64,000 nucleotides of DNA from Tribonema minus (GCA_017506865.1 JAFCMP010000556.1:124001-188000); one strand, 5' to 3'. Shown: positions 7,290-19,177, counted from the stretch's first letter. Program-made: numbers and translations. Notes: generated by a model from the sequence alone, not told the origin.

Positions 7290-9916
7290 CCTTGGGGCAG
7301 CCCGCGCGCGGGGCGTGCAGCGGGGGGTTCCGCCGCCGAGCCCGGCGTGCGCTCAGCAGCCGTGCGCTTGCGGCTGGCGCGGGGTGTGCCACTGTCGGAC
7401 ATAAGCGCGCTGCTGTCACTGGCAGGCATGGGGGGCCGCCTACTGCGCGAGGGGGAGGCGCTGCAGTCGCTGCCGTGCCGAGCCGCTGGCGACGATGCGC
7501 GCCGACACCGCGAGCGCCCGCGTGAGCAAGAGCGCGGCGGCTGCCGCGGCGCCGCCGCTGCCTCCAGTGCCACCGCGGGGTCCGCTGCCGCGCTTGCGGC
7601 CGCTGCCGCTGCCGCGCTGGCAGCACCTACAGCAGGCGGCGGCGCGCCCGCCGCTGCCGCGCCTGCCGCCGCCGCGCCCGCCGCCGTTGCCCCGTCCGCC
7701 GCCACCGCCGCCGCAGCGCCAGCCGCTGCAGAGCTAGCCTCAAGGTCTCCCGCCACGGGCGTGGTGGCCACCGCGCCGGCGGCGTCCGCCGCCGGCACCG
7801 CCACGCTCGCAGCGCGCGCCGCTTCCGCTGTCAGCTGCGCCTCGAGTCGAGCGGTCGCCGCAGCGTTGCGCACCTGCTCTCCTTCGCGCAGGCTCCGTTG
7901 CTGCGCCGCCAGCCGCTCCGCACGAACTTGCTCTGCCAGAGACCGGTCGCGATCGGCCTCAGCAGCCCGCTTTCCCGCCTCGGAGGCTGCCAGCAGCTTT
8001 GTCAGTGCCTTGACCTGCTGCTGCAGCCCCTTCCGCGCGGTCCTCCCCTCCAGGATGGCCCCCTGCAGCTGCTGAATGCGCTGCTCCTGGCCCAGCTGCG
8101 CAGGGTCCGCGTCGGCCGCCGGCGGCGGCGGCGAGGCGCCCGGCGACGCGCTCGCCAATGCGGGCGTCGAGGCGGCGGCAGCGCCCGTTGCGGCGGCGCC
8201 GGTCGCCGCCGGCGCTGGGGGGTGCGAGGCGGCGGCGCCGGTGGGCGCACGCTGCGTCGCGGCGGCTGCCGCCGCGGCGGCTGCAGCCGTGGCTACCGCA
8301 GGGGCACCGGCGGCTGTGCCAGTGGCGGCGGCTGGCGTGGTGCAGGCCGCGGGGAGCGTGGTGTGCGCGCAGCGCGTTGCCCGGCACTGCTGACCCCGGC
8401 GCGTGAAGTGCCGTCGCAGGCAGGACGGGCACGCTGTCAGATTGTCAGGGCCCAGCAGCCGCAGCGCCACTTCCGTGCCGTCCACCGCGCATAGGACCGA
8501 GTGCGCGAGTCGCCGCGCAACGCCGCGGACCACTGTTAGCTCCCAAACACCCGCGGCGCCTGGCGATGCCGCCGACGCCGGCGCCGCGGATGAGGCCGCA
8601 CCGTTAATGCCTACGCCGCAGGTCTTCAGAGCGCTGGCCAGCAGCAGAAAGGCGGCGGAAGTGCCGCCGCCGCCCGCCCGCAAGCGCACCGGCGCGATGG
8701 GCATGCCAGGAGCTGCGAGTGCGGGCGCAAGCAGCATTGCAAGCTGCGCTGCAGACCACGCCGCCGGCGCGCCGCGCACGGTGACCGTGACCGGGGCGCT
8801 CATGTCACCAGCGCGGGTGATGCGCAGGCGGAAGCCGCTGAAGCTGAAGTCAGCGGAGTCGCCGACCGTTCCGAGCGCCGCGTCAACGAGCGCGGCCGGC
8901 GCCCGCAAGCATAGCGTGCGGAAGTCATCACGAGGCGACAGAGGCCCCAGCGTCTCTGCACCCTTGAATAGGGACGCAAGTGAGGCAGCGTCTCCAGCGC
9001 CGGCCCTCGCCGCGTCGTGCATGTGCGTGAGCGCCGCCGCTAGCAGCTGCTGGCGCCCCCGCGTGAGTCGGGCGCGGCGCTGTGCAGCCGCCGCAGGGGT
9101 GCTGCGCTCGCGCTCGTGAGGCTGACGGGCCGGCGCGAGCTCTGCTAACAGTGCGCGGACGCTGGCCGGCAAGGCAGCCAAGTGCTCCTGGGTGCAGCAG
9201 GTGACTGGATCCACCGTAAACGAGACTAGGTCTGTGCCGGCTGCCGCCGCCGGCGGCACAAATGGCTGTCCCTCCGCTGTCGGACGGCCCTGCACGCGCG
9301 CCGCCATCGCCATGAGGCGGCCCGCAGCGGCTCCACCCTGGCGCCCCACCGCCGCGACAGCGGGGGGCACGAAGAAGTACTGCTCCTGTTCCGCGGCGTG
9401 GAACATCTCGCTCGCCTGTTGGTCTAGCTGCCCTGGAGTGAGGGCGGATGGGGCTGGGGTTGGCGTGTAGCTGCCTCGGGGAGTGAAGTAGGCTCCATCG
9501 TGGCCGTGCAGCAGCCGTGCCTCCTCCCGAAGCAGGTTGCTCTTCGCTGTAAGCGACGGGGGTGTTGTCGCAGTTTTGGCGGCTTTGGCCGCCCACGAGG
9601 CAGCAGCAGCAGGAGGGGTGGCCGCGCAACCATTTGGGCCAGCTGGCGTGTCGCCAGTCGCCGCTGGCAGCACCACCTCCATAGCTTCGGATGGCATGAA
9701 ACGACTTGAAGTTGAAATGGGGCGGGCCCTGCCCCGCCCCTGGGACACGGTGGCGGCTGCCCCTCGTGGAGGGTGCCGAGCGTTGGCTGAACAGCAGGCA
9801 CACAGGGTGGGAGTCACCAACGTGGCGCCAGCAAAATCCACCCCTGCACCACGGGTTTTTTGAAGTTGAGTGCGGTTCTGTTGGATTGTTGGGGACACCC
9901 AACGCGAGGCTGGCAT
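7142..9916 (-). CDS. ORF1-like (gag-like) protein of the retroelement
   Basis: A 924-residue frame from ATG 9914-9916. The first ~250 residues are low in recognisable features. The middle contains ordered segments such as DMSAPVTVTVRGAPAAWSAA and VWELTVVRGVARRLAHSVLC, followed by a Cys cluster (CPSCLRRHFTRRGQQCRATRC) that may bind zinc or nucleic acid. Long Ala/Pro tracts follow, then a charged coiled coil (GKRAAEADRDRSLAEQVRAE and onward) and a Ser/Arg-rich tail. A coiled coil and a Cys finger in a frame just upstream of an RT on the same strand fit a retroelement ORF1, which packages RNA. No family match is claimed. Heavy Ala content (GCN slippage) could have altered its length. Confidence 0.65.
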   Translation of the reverse strand: MPASRWVSPTIQQNRTQLQKTRGAGVDFAGATLVTPTLCACCSANARHPPRGAAATVSQGRGRARPISTSSRFMPSEAMEVVLPAATGDTPAGPNGCAATPPAAAASWAAKAAKTATTPPSLTAKSNLLREEARLLHGHDGAYFTPRGSYTPTPAPSALTPGQLDQQASEMFHAAEQEQYFFVPPAVAAVGRQGGAAAGRLMAMAARVQGRPTAEGQPFVPPAAAAGTDLVSFTVDPVTCCTQEHLAALPASVRALLAELAPARQPHERERSTPAAAAQRRARLTRGRQQLLAAALTHMHDAARAGAGDAASLASLFKGAETLGPLSPRDDFRTLCLRAPAALVDAALGTVGDSADFSFSGFRLRITRAGDMSAPVTVTVRGAPAAWSAAQLAMLLAPALAAPGMPIAPVRLRAGGGGTSAAFLLLASALKTCGVGINGAASSAAPASAASPGAAGVWELTVVRGVARRLAHSVLCAVDGTEVALRLLGPDNLTACPSCLRRHFTRRGQQCRATRCAHTTLPAACTTPAAATGTAAGAPAVATAAAAAAAAAATQRAPTGAAASHPPAPAATGAAATGAAAASTPALASASPGASPPPPAADADPAQLGQEQRIQQLQGAILEGRTARKGLQQQVKALTKLLAASEAGKRAAEADRDRSLAEQVRAERLAAQQRSLREGEQVRNAAATARLEAQLTAEAARAASVAVPAADAAGAVATTPVAGDLEASSAAAGAAAAVAADGATAAGAAAAGAAAAGAPPPAVGAASAAAAAAASAAADPAVALEAAAAPRQPPRSCSRGRSRCRRASSPAARHGSDCSASPSRSRRPPMPASDSSALMSDSGTPRASRKRTAAERTPGSAAEPPAARPARGLPQGQSAADRFLSTSTAQPPAPEGGGGVKHSSSTACIRARKSAGTFGCSRRW

Positions 9917-10120
9917 GCGCAGGGGAGCGAAGAGATGTTGGACACTCTTCTGGCTTGGAACTTTTGGGGTTCAGCGAGCGGCAGGCGCTGTGGTGTCAAA
10001 GGTGCGATGAATCGCGGCGTGTCCTGATCTGATGTCCAATTGAGTCCGCCAGCATGACTTCACCTCTGACGATTCATGTGGCAAGAGCTTACAAATGCGC
10101 CTGCGCTCTTGTGACTGCAG

Positions 10121-13100
10121 CAGCGACACAGAAAGCTGGAGGACGGAGGGCAAGCGACGGCTAAGCGCAAAGTCGTGGCCTTCGCCATCACGTTGACATC
10201 GCTGTCGGACGATGAGGAGGGGGCCGCCTACATAGATGCCATTGAGGTTCGTACTGTGAATCTGAAGATGATCGCCTGTGCAAGCAAGCGTGCAGATGAC
10301 ATGCCCAAGATGTCGAATGCCGAACACACAACCGGAGTCAAGCCCTTTCAAAATCTAGATACGTCCATGTGAAAGCGCAGTATCAAATGGTATCATGCTA
10401 CATTTACTGTCGTTCTTACAGCGTGTGTGCAGTGTGCACTTCCGTAAGCCGGCAATCAGTGTTGGGTAGATTGTTGTGGTGGAATTTTCTGTACATGCTC
10501 AAACCTGTGCTATCCCTGTACGTCAGGCGTGGCCAAGAGAAGTCATAATGCATCTCATGCATCATCCGAAGCTTGCGATGCCGATCAGCTTTGGCATGCT
10601 CATGCTTGTACGTGTGCGCAGAAGCATGCGCAATCCAGAACATGACAACTCCCCTGCCAGCAGTGACTACCAGCTCATGTTTGTCAGCACGTCTTCACCC
10701 TCCCATCAAAGTGCAGGCGCTTGACACGGCACATTTGTGCACGATTTGAACCCCGCGGCAAGTGCGACAGCGACATTGATCTGACCTCGCATTGGTGCTG
10801 TGCCGCCAGCGGCTCCACGAGTCAATGGCGCTCGCCTGCCGCCACCTGAGATTACTGCTGCTCACGCACACGCAAACGCTTACTGCGCAGTCAGACCCTT
10901 GCGTGCCACATGTGCAACAACAGCGTCACATTATTGATATGACCCCCCCCCCCCCCCCCCCAAGTCCCCCGCAACTCCGTACAGCTCGCACGCTGTCACT
11001 GACACCACCAGTGCAGGTCGCCGCTCTGCTGCATATGGCGGATGCTCAGCAGTGATACCTAACCTGTGCTTGCATTCAACTCGGCACCCGCATGCCGCAG
11101 GTCCTACGCAAGTCGATAGACCTCTCCTGCACGCACTCCAACCACCAATGTAAATGCCTTTGACACTTACCGGTGCAGATCGTCGTGCCGCCCGAATCTG
11201 GCGTCTGCTGACAGTAGTGCCCCTGTGCGCCTGCAACGGTGCCGCATGCTGCAGGTCTTGCGCAAGTCGATAGACCTCTCCTGCGCTCACTCCGACTATC
11301 AGTGCAAGTTTGTGGCACTGCTGGACCCCGAAGTGCCAGTGCAGCGGCGCTCTCTCCTCACCGCACATGGGTGGCGCGTGCTGGAAAGGGGGCTGCCACT
11401 GGACCTGGACACCATCAAAACGGACCTGAGGGAGCGGTTGAAGACCACAACCGCGGGCTGCTGTGGAGGTAAGGCGTGCGGACAGGAAAGGATAAGCTGG
11501 CCACTTGAACTTGCCTCACTGGTGTCATAGCGCTTGTCTAGGGGTGCTGCTGGAGCTTTACACAATCCTGCGCGGTTGGCTGCAGCAACGCCTGCTGCCA
11601 TCTTGAACACACTTGAACAAGTAGAGGTACTGCACCCCCCTGTTCTCGCAACTGCACGCAGTCGAGAATGTCAGTGCCAATAGTTTATGGTGTTGCCACC
11701 TGGTGTCAGCAGCCTGAGGGAGACTTGTGAGCGCTGCCTTGCCTGCTTATTAGTGGCAGGAAGGGGTGCACTGGCCACTTGAACTTGCGTCACTGGTACC
11801 AGTTCGCATGTTCAGGGGTGCCACGCACAATGCTGCGCGACGCAGGTTCAAGTGCATTGCATTGATATTCTTTTATATTTGAGTACTGTCAACGAGCAAC
11901 CTGTTCTTGTCGGTTTCCAAGTCATAGGTAGATGCTCTCAAATACAGTATGTTGCCCTTCGTAGCATTCAGTGGTGGTCTCATCTCAGATGAGAGCTGCT
12001 AGTGGTGGGTGGCCAGCTTAAGCGTGCTGGAATGCGCAGCCACAGCGCACCACCGATATAACCGAAGCCTTGCTCCCGCTGCTTGCGATTCTTCATCTCC
12101 GCAGTGCGAGTACAAGTAACCATTGCCATCACATGACCTCTTCAACCAAGCGCTGAGATGACAATGGTACCAGGGCAGGCAGTGCTGTGCGCAAAACGCT
12201 CAGTTGCCCGGCAGGGCACCCTTCTGTGCTAGCCCACTTACCAGCTTTTGCGCCCTGCTGCAACGGCAGTGCTCTTATTCGTGATTACGGTCTTGCAAGT
12301 CTCATGCGCGTGTGCTGCTGTTTGGATGTGCGCTGTGCGCAGCAAAGGAGCTCATCAAGCTGTGGGCGTTCACGCTGACAGAGTACCACAGGTGCGTCAC
12401 CCCTTCCCCCCTCCCCTCCCCCCCTCAAACCAGTGCTGATGCCCCAGCAAGTAAGGTGCCGGTGCCCAGTTCAGTGAAGGGGCTCTCATTCTCTGGCGCC
12501 TCCTCCTTGCATTCCAAAACTGCCGCAAAGCAAATGGCGTTGAGCAAACAACCTGTTTGGCTTGTGGCAGCCGTGCCCTTCTCATGGCACCGGCGTCATG
12601 GGCTCGCTGCAGCAGTCACGACACGCAAACAACGACATGCAAACAGGTGCCGCCAACAGCCGCTGCCGCTGTACGACCGACCCGGTTTTGACCATATGCA
12701 GCCCAGTTCATCTCAGACACCGTGCTTTGAAGTGGTTGCATTGTCTACATCAACCGCTCTGCTCTTCCCTTGCGGCATGAACCAGGCGCGCATCACCATG
12801 TACCTGCTTGTGTGATCTAAGAGCGCAGACGGAAGTCGTGGTATGCCTAAGCTATTAATTACGTAAGGCATGCGCACCCCAATGCATTAAAGGAAACGGC
12901 ATGCGCTTCCAAATATCTGCCTGCAGCTCGCAGCTGACGGCGGGTTTGAGTAACTTGCCAGAGGCCTCCTTTGTTGTTGATGCACAAACTGCAGCCACTG
13001 CTATGCCGCCATTGCCTGCATCCACTGCTGCGCCGCCAGTTCGCGAATTGGTCAAGCGAACGCCCAAACACATGCCTGGTCTACAATGCTGCACAGTCAG

Positions 13101-16100
13101 CTGTAATAGGGCCATCCGCCTGGACATAGACGCAATGACTACAAAACATGACCCCCCCGCCCCCCCCCCCCCTCCCCAGCGCAGACAGCAACAACCGGTG
13201 CGGCACTTACTCTCTATGAATCACCATTTTGCTGCGGACGCACTGCCTGCAGTCTCTGCAACGCGCTGATTCTGCCGCCTGCACTCCCTCTGACTCGTCG
13301 CCATTGCCGTGGTGCTGCCGCCTGCGACACAGGGTGATCCACGTGGACATTGACGCGATGGTTCTGCAGCCCCTGGATGAGTGGATCGCCAAGGACGTGG
13401 ACCTGGTGTACACGGAGGATGCCCCAATGGCCAGCAACAAGCACAACATGCCCGTTCAGGTGCTGCCAGAAGCACTGACTTCAAGTTGACTGACAAACAT
13501 ACCAGTAGGTGCAGCCCCCATGGCCACCAACAACATTCAGGTGCTGTCCCGAGGCGATGCCTTCATGTTGACTGACAAATTTAGTAGGTGCAGTATCAGA
13601 AATGTTTTCCGCTGCCGCTGTAGCGCCCATGCTTCCTGGTGCGGCATGGCAAATGTGAGGTTTGCGGGTGTGTCATGATGGCATATGACACGTGCAGCTC
13701 TGCCGCTGTTCAATTGGCGTGCAAGGTGTTGGTGTGCAAGGCACAGCGACCATGGCCACCAACAAGCACAACATGCCCGCTCAGGTGCTGTTGAGAGCAC
13801 TGACTTCAAGTTGAACAATGGAGATGCTGATAGATGCAGCATCAGGTGCTGCCAGAAGCAATGACTTCAAGTTGAACAACGGCAATGCTATGTAGTAGAT
13901 GTAGCATCAGGGATGTCTGCTGGCACCGTTGGCTCCCTTTCATGCATGCAGAAGGGTATATGCGAGGTGTACATGTGCGCCGTGCTGACCTGTACGCGAT
14001 GGTCTGCAGCGCTGCAGCTGCTTGTTTGTGTGCGATGGGTGCATGTGCTGTCGAGAACAGTGCACGTGCTCTCTACAGCTCTCACGCTGTACAGGCGCCT
14101 TGGCGGTCAGCATACGTCTCGCACTGCGCTTGCCAGCACTCCCTCCTGGCAGCCCGTCTGAGGCTTTGGCTCTGGTCTTACCTTGCCCACGCACGCGCAT
14201 GCCATGGCTGTCACCGTTCCTCTGTATCGTGATTTGCAATCAATTTTTAGTCACACCTGTGCTACTGTCTCATCTCCAGTGGTGACGAGCCAGTCACGTC
14301 TCTTGCTCTGACTCCATTTCCGCATGCGTGTCCATATGGGCAACTTGAACAAAACTGCACTTTGATGGTCACTTGACACGCAATCGCCGCTGGGCATCAC
14401 TGTTCTGCATGTAACCGCTATCCCATGACGATGGCATATCCAGCTTCTCATATGTCCAGGCATGGCCATCATGCTTATGTAGGCTGATGTTCCTACCTTT
14501 CACGCGACCAATAATGTCATATGTTGACCAACAGAACACACAGCCTGGCGCGTTGCTGTGACCGCAGCGTGATGTAACAGTAGCGTGAATGTTAGCGCGC
14601 TGCCACAGCCAGCCTTCTCTCAGCGTACGCGCTGGATGCCTTACCGCAATATTGACAACGGCAGTTGCGCGCAATTGTGGCAGGGGCCTTCATGATAGAC
14701 AATCACCATTTTGCTGCCACTATGCCCCCCCCCTGACGCCCCCATGGCGCAAAGCTTGAGCTTGGGCCTGTGCAGAAGGCTGCACCCCAACGCTTCAGCG
14801 TTTGGCCCTCTCAGCATGCAATGCAACGAAAGCTGGCAACAGTGCGGCTGCGGCACTACACCATTCATTGCCATGAACATTCACAATTTGTTGCCATGCA
14901 CATTCACCATGTAATTTTGTGTGCCATGCTCGTGGCCTGCAGGGTGGCTTCCTGCTGCTGCGACCTAGCCTGGAGATCTTCCAAACCCTAGTTGAGATCG
15001 TCCGCAAGGGGGACTTCACGGGAGATGGCTGGAACAAGAGCGGCATCGGGTGGTTCTGGGGTGGCGACACGATACAGGTGAAGTTGCAGAAGCGCTCTCC
15101 AACCCATCATGTGCAGCGCGTAGCGTCTCTGCGGTGACCTGCATTTGACACCATATAGCATGTTATCATCAGCTGCTGGCCCTCTCATGGCAAGTCTTAT
15201 GAGCCAAGTGGGCGTGAAGCGTCGGGAAACGGTCACGCAAGCCCCTGGGGCTGCACGCCACGGCTCTCCTGACTAACTGTTCAGCTGAGGCCGTGCATGC
15301 TCGAGCGCGCCGTTGGCCGTTGTCTGTGTGATCTGCGGTCTCCCTGCACCGCACCACCTTGTCGCAGACCTACGCAACCGCTTTGGATGCGCGAGTGCTG
15401 TTGCGATTAAACGCGTGACTGTCTTGTTGACAGCCTCATAGGGCGGGGGCTATGTTGGGCGCTGTACTGTGCACACCGTCTTACATTCATTGGTTGGTTC
15501 ATGTGCGATCGTCAGCAGTCACTGGTCTGCAAACACGCCCTGCTAGGTCGCAGCAAGCAGTGCAGCGGAATGCGAGGCGCCCTGGTGCGACAGGGCGCTC
15601 CCTGACACAGGGGGTCCCTTGCACCTGGTGCATATTTATTTCGGGACGGCCACTCCTGCCTAATCCATCGACGAAGGACACCTACTACTATTTGTAGTTC
15701 TACTGTTTGTGCTTGTCACTGCTAGAGCTCCGACACTCCAATATCCCGTGGGCCATGGCTACTCACGCCTAACCCTAACCCTAACCCTAACCCTGTGCAC
15801 ATGAGCCACGCAGGTCAGGGACCTGTGCAAAGAAAACGTCTCCAGCACCATCAAAGCATGACATATGGGGCGTGTTTGCCCGCTCACGCGCGTGCGCACT
15901 GCGCTCTACGCTGCTTGCAGGGTCTGCTCGCGTACTACTACAGGGCAGTCAAGCCGGAGAGGGCCTTCATTGCAGACCCGTGCGTCGTCAACAATATGCT
16001 CATCGACGATTGCAGAACGTGAGTGAGAGCGTGTGCTTGAATCCAACTCCCAATTTACCTCTAAACTGCACAATTACCTGGGCGAACGGCGCAAGTTTCA

Positions 16101-17203
16101 GTGGCAGTTATGGTGGTTTCACGGCTGTTGGGCCACATTATGTGATTTGGTTATGCGTGCAGATTTGTGTTGCCTGCACAATTCGATTGCTGCCGTGGAC
16201 GTACTTCCATCAGCAAGGATGTAGTGAGCTCTTTCAGCTGGTGCAGCTCCCTCGCTCTGCCTGTGTGTGCTTCCAACCTGTAGCACACTTCCACCTTGAT
16301 TGTTGAGATGAAGCAGTTGCTCCAAACAACGAACGATCAAACGGCACAGACATGAGCAGTTAATTTTGTGGCAGTCTGCATGCTGACAGTGTATTGCAGT
16401 GCAAGCAGCGAGTGTTGTGGCAGCCTGCATGCTGACAGTCTATTGCAGTGCCAGCAGCGAGTGTTGCAATGCTAACACTGGACATTGACCTTCCATCGGC
16501 ATCTGCAGCTGAAAGTACAGCTGCAGCAATGGGCGGTGTAGTCGGCGTAGGCGGCTTACTGTGCAGGTCTGCAACAGCTGATCTGTTACTGTTGCGCACC
16601 TCTCAAATGTGTATGCGCACACAAGCATGCTTCTTTGATGTCATGAGCTGCCTTCTGCTGCCAGTATAGTGCCAAGTTGGCTGTTGCCGTCTCGGGCACG
16701 GCATTTGAGCAAGCCACCACATGGAGTTTGATCAATCATATCGCAAATGTGTAGCTATAGAGTCACAGAGCACGATGGCAGTACCTCCACGCTTCACGAC
16801 CCTCAGACACTTTTCACAATCACGTCAACGCACACCTCAAACCTGCAAACACACAACACGCGCTCAACAGCGCTCTCAACAGCATGCGTGCATCTGCGCA
16901 CCACACCGTGCATCTGCGCATTGCACCCTCGCCCTTTCGCTGCCCCACTGCGGCGGTAACCAGATTTGAACATGCACTGCTCACCTGTGCGTGCGCAGGC
17001 GGGACCCCCTCGAGACGTACAGCTACCACTTCACGCTGTGCCAGAAGCCGTGGAAGTGCCTGGGCGAACCCCCCGACTACTGCCAGTACGCCTGGAAGAA
17101 GTGGTTTGAGATCCGGGATGCGGCTATCGCTGGGCTGCAGCTGGAGCCGATGGAGGCGTGTGTCGACGGCCACTACAGGCCTTTCTTGACGCACAGCAAC
17201 TGA
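10121..17203 (+). CDS. GT8-type glycosyltransferase (5' end missing)
   Basis: Seven exons join in phase: 10121-10246, 11255-11468, 12343-12391, 13333-13459, 14943-15077, 15921-16018 and 16999-17203, giving 317 residues. The strand order is VVAFAITLTSLSDD, FVALLDPEVPVQ, AKELIKLWAFTLTEYHR, then VIHVDIDAMVLQPLDEW. The VDID is the metal-binding DxD typical of glycogenin-like GT8 enzymes. GGFLLLRPS and HFTLCQKPWK near the end match the later GT8 blocks. The family transfers a sugar from a nucleotide donor. No ATG exon or membrane anchor was found; the first exon seen follows a TGCAG acceptor, so at least one 5' exon lies further left, near or inside the retroelement. Exons 2 and 4 have tandem partial copies in neighbouring introns. 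Substrate is unknown. It heads a run of probable glycan genes. Confidence 0.8.
10943..10961 (+). repeat. Poly-C tract (19 C)
   Basis: An uninterrupted C run inside the GT8 intron 10247-11254. Similar C or G runs occur in other introns (13151-13173 interrupted, 34762-34790 interrupted, 62383-62400) and often lie near real or duplicated acceptors, where they may serve as polypyrimidine tracts. Confidence 0.8.
11091..11166 (+). repeat. Decayed copy of GT8 exon 2 acceptor side
   Basis: A GCAG acceptor followed by about 50 bp matches the start of the real exon at 11255 (shared words GCAAGTCGATAGACCTCTCC). The copy then diverges and meets a stop. A shorter relic may lie near 11012. The copy is on the intron side of the exon it resembles. 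Confidence 0.75.
13420..13915 (+). repeat. Tandem copies of GT8 exon 4 donor side
   Basis: The end of exon 4 plus its donor and early intron (about 13420-13500) recurs at about 13508-13590, 13742-13830 and, intron part only, 13840-13915. Shared words are CATGGCCA(G/C)CAACAA, CAGGTGCTG and GACTTCAAGTTGA. Copies keep the CAG|GTGCTG junction. The exon codon AGC is ACC in both exon-bearing copies. Confidence 0.8.
15768..15794 (+). repeat. Interstitial telomere-type repeat, (CCCTAA)n
   Basis: About four uninterrupted CCCTAA units lie in the GT8 intron 15078-15920. They resemble a TTAGGG telomere repeat placed internally. Confidence 0.9.
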
Positions 17204-17816
17204 GCACGAGCAGCGTGCAGAGTGCGTGCAGGCCTTTCTTGACGCACACAAATTGAGCATCAGCACGATGCACAGTGCGTGGCCGTCAGTTGTGGTGCGA
17301 CAGCACGCGCAAAAGATATGGCTGGTTTTCATGTTGTGTCATCTGACAGTTGGAATTGCCTACAACCAGTTTGGGTGGGTGAGCACCAATGGAGCTTGTG
17401 GTCGTTTGATAGCGCGTCCGCGTCTCGCATTGAATGTCCTGCCGCAGCTGCCGTTGCCGGCTCCATGAATGATGCTGCTTGCGTCTGTGAGCTCCATGAG
17501 TGCTGCTTGCATGCGGCAACATTGCTGCAGTTCATCGAGTTGGTCATCATTGTTGCTACTCAAGTACCTGTTGCATTCTTGTTGCGTACTCCCCAGAGAG
17601 CCGTTAGAGACCTTTTCAGCAGTTGTAAATGTACCCTGCTCAACTCTTCATGGCATGCATCGCATCATGTCAAGCACGCTGTCAGGCCAGCCTTCGATTC
17701 CGCAACTTGATGGCAGCACTCAAGCACAAACGAAGATGTGAAGTATACACAGATGAGCAGCATGTGAGCCTCGCCTATGCTTGGAATTGCTCAAGCGTGA
17801 CAACCATGTGGCGTGC

Positions 17817-18629
17817 ATGCTGCAAAAGAACAAATTGTACAATGCCAGACGAGCTTCAAAACAAGACTGGGATAGCCATATGGCAGCCATTATGGCTGCC
17901 TTAACCATTGGTGTGTGTGCATGCCACCTGCATGTATCATCATTTTGCTATATCAAGTACTGCAAACCAGAGCTTAATTTTGATCTGAAATACGACCAAG
18001 ACGTGCAGGGGACGCCTGTGTGGCTGTGCGGCTACCTGAGCATAATCAGAGGTTCTTCTTCGGTGTCGAAACAGCCTGCGAAGTCTCTCATGAATTGCGT
18101 TACAATTGGCCACTACAGCAAACGGTCATCATCATCAAACACGTTGCCTACAGCACATGTCGCAATCGCAGCTTGCATGTACGCAGAGTGGCGGAACAGC
18201 AGCAGAGGATGGCACGTACAAATACAGTCACAAGGACGTATATTGAGTGACCAAGGAAACATCGTGCTTTCAGATGAAAGCAGGGAGACCAAAGCTCGAC
18301 ACATGAACCAACATTTGGGGCGCACGTGGCAACTCAGCAAACTTTGGATGGTGGCAATAGTGCTGTGTGTGCGGCGAACCTACAAGTATGCTCCAACGCG
18401 CAATAGTGACAGAGGCACTGTCGTTTACGTCAGATGGACAACAACACCTCCTGAACGTGAGTCCGGCATCTCCCTGAGACATGCAGCATTCAGCGCGTAT
18501 GCTGAGCATCAGCACACAGGCGTCGCCCTGCCAGAACTACCATCTGCTGTCAGAAAGCATCTGCTTGCAGGTACTCACGCTACCTGTCACAGCTGGCTGA
18601 GCGTTGCTGCGCCTCTGAGCGACTCTTGA
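17817..18629 (+). CDS. Orphan ORF, 270 residues
   Basis: An uninterrupted frame from ATG 17817 to TGA 18627-18629; it stays open upstream to at least 17781. Base composition is close to even here, unlike the GC-rich genes where long shadow frames are common, so a stop-free run of this length is unexpected by chance. I recognise no domain. A weakly hydrophobic stretch (HMAAIMAALTIGVCACHLHV) lies near the N-terminus and the rest is polar with many Ser, Thr and His. It sits between the convergent ends of the two glycosyltransferase genes. No intron, promoter or paralogue was seen. It could be a lineage-specific gene or a chance ORF in intergenic DNA. Confidence 0.3.
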   Translation: MLQKNKLYNARRASKQDWDSHMAAIMAALTIGVCACHLHVSSFCYIKYCKPELNFDLKYDQDVQGTPVWLCGYLSIIRGSSSVSKQPAKSLMNCVTIGHYSKRSSSSNTLPTAHVAIAACMYAEWRNSSRGWHVQIQSQGRILSDQGNIVLSDESRETKARHMNQHLGRTWQLSKLWMVAIVLCVRRTYKYAPTRNSDRGTVVYVRWTTTPPERESGISLRHAAFSAYAEHQHTGVALPELPSAVRKHLLAGTHATCHSWLSVAAPLSDS

Positions 18630-18756
18630 GATATATAATTGACTTTTGCGATTGCAACGGCCTCCGTAGATGGGGTTCCATGCGAAGCCTCCTAGCTCAG
18701 CACCCAGGGCTGATGCATCAGCATAGAAAGGGCAGCATTGCTGCTGAGGGGGTCTG

Positions 18757-19170
18757 CAAGTGCTGCCACGGCTGAGTCGTCCCGATTTTCTGTAATTCAT
18801 GTCCCGATTTCTTCATGCGCGTGCGGCTGACGTGTTGTGATATACTTCTACTTTGAAGTAAGCTGGGAAGGCCCTTGTGTTCAGCACCCTGGGGCGGCAG
18901 CTGTTGCAGTAGAGGCATACAAGCTGGAAAGGCCCGGTGTTCGACACCTGGACGGCAGCTGTTGCAATAGAGAGACAGCTGCTGCGGAGGGTAGCTTTCA
19001 GGCTGTAACAGCACGCTAGCGCTCGGGTCTGCAAGTGCTGCCGCAGCTGAGTTATCCAAACTTCTTTGCGCGCACGCGCGTGTGGTAGGTACAAGCCGGA
19101 CGCCCCCGTGTTCAGCACCCTGGGAAGGCAGCTGTTGCAGTAGAGGCAGCGCTCAGGCTGTGGCAGCGCG
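18757..19170. repeat. Degenerate tandem repeat at the 3' end of the anchored glycosyltransferase gene
   Basis: Words such as GCAGCTGTTGCA(G/A)TAGAG, GTGTTC(A/G)(G/A)CACC and GTCTGCAAGTGCTGCC recur three or four times (around 18750, 18880, 18940, 19030 and 19110). The array begins immediately beyond the stop codon of the leftward gene ending at 19178, so it is probably in its 3' untranslated region. Confidence 0.7.
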
Positions 19171-19177
19171 CCAGCGC

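Larger units (their letters stand above)
3006..9916 (-). mobile_element. Non-LTR-type retroelement
   Basis: Two large leftward frames form the element: an ORF1-like protein (7142-9916) and a reverse transcriptase polyprotein (6764-3006, with one internal stop). No LTRs, integrase, aspartic protease or RNase H were recognised. A Cys/His finger and a possible restriction-like nuclease segment downstream of the RT suggest a non-LTR element of the kind that uses a restriction-like endonuclease, which is an inference. The 3' end is duplicated in inverted orientation at 2272-2865. The 5' limit is undefined. The ORF1 start lies 205 bp from the first recognised exon of the GT8 gene. Confidence 0.75.

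Noticed and set aside
7347..8075. Ala-rich plus-strand frame of 242 residues
   Set aside because: Shadow of the ORF1 protein, whose minus frame carries the coiled coil and Cys cluster.
12312..12815. 167-residue plus-strand frame
   Set aside because: Starts in GT8 exon 3 and reads through its donor into the intron.
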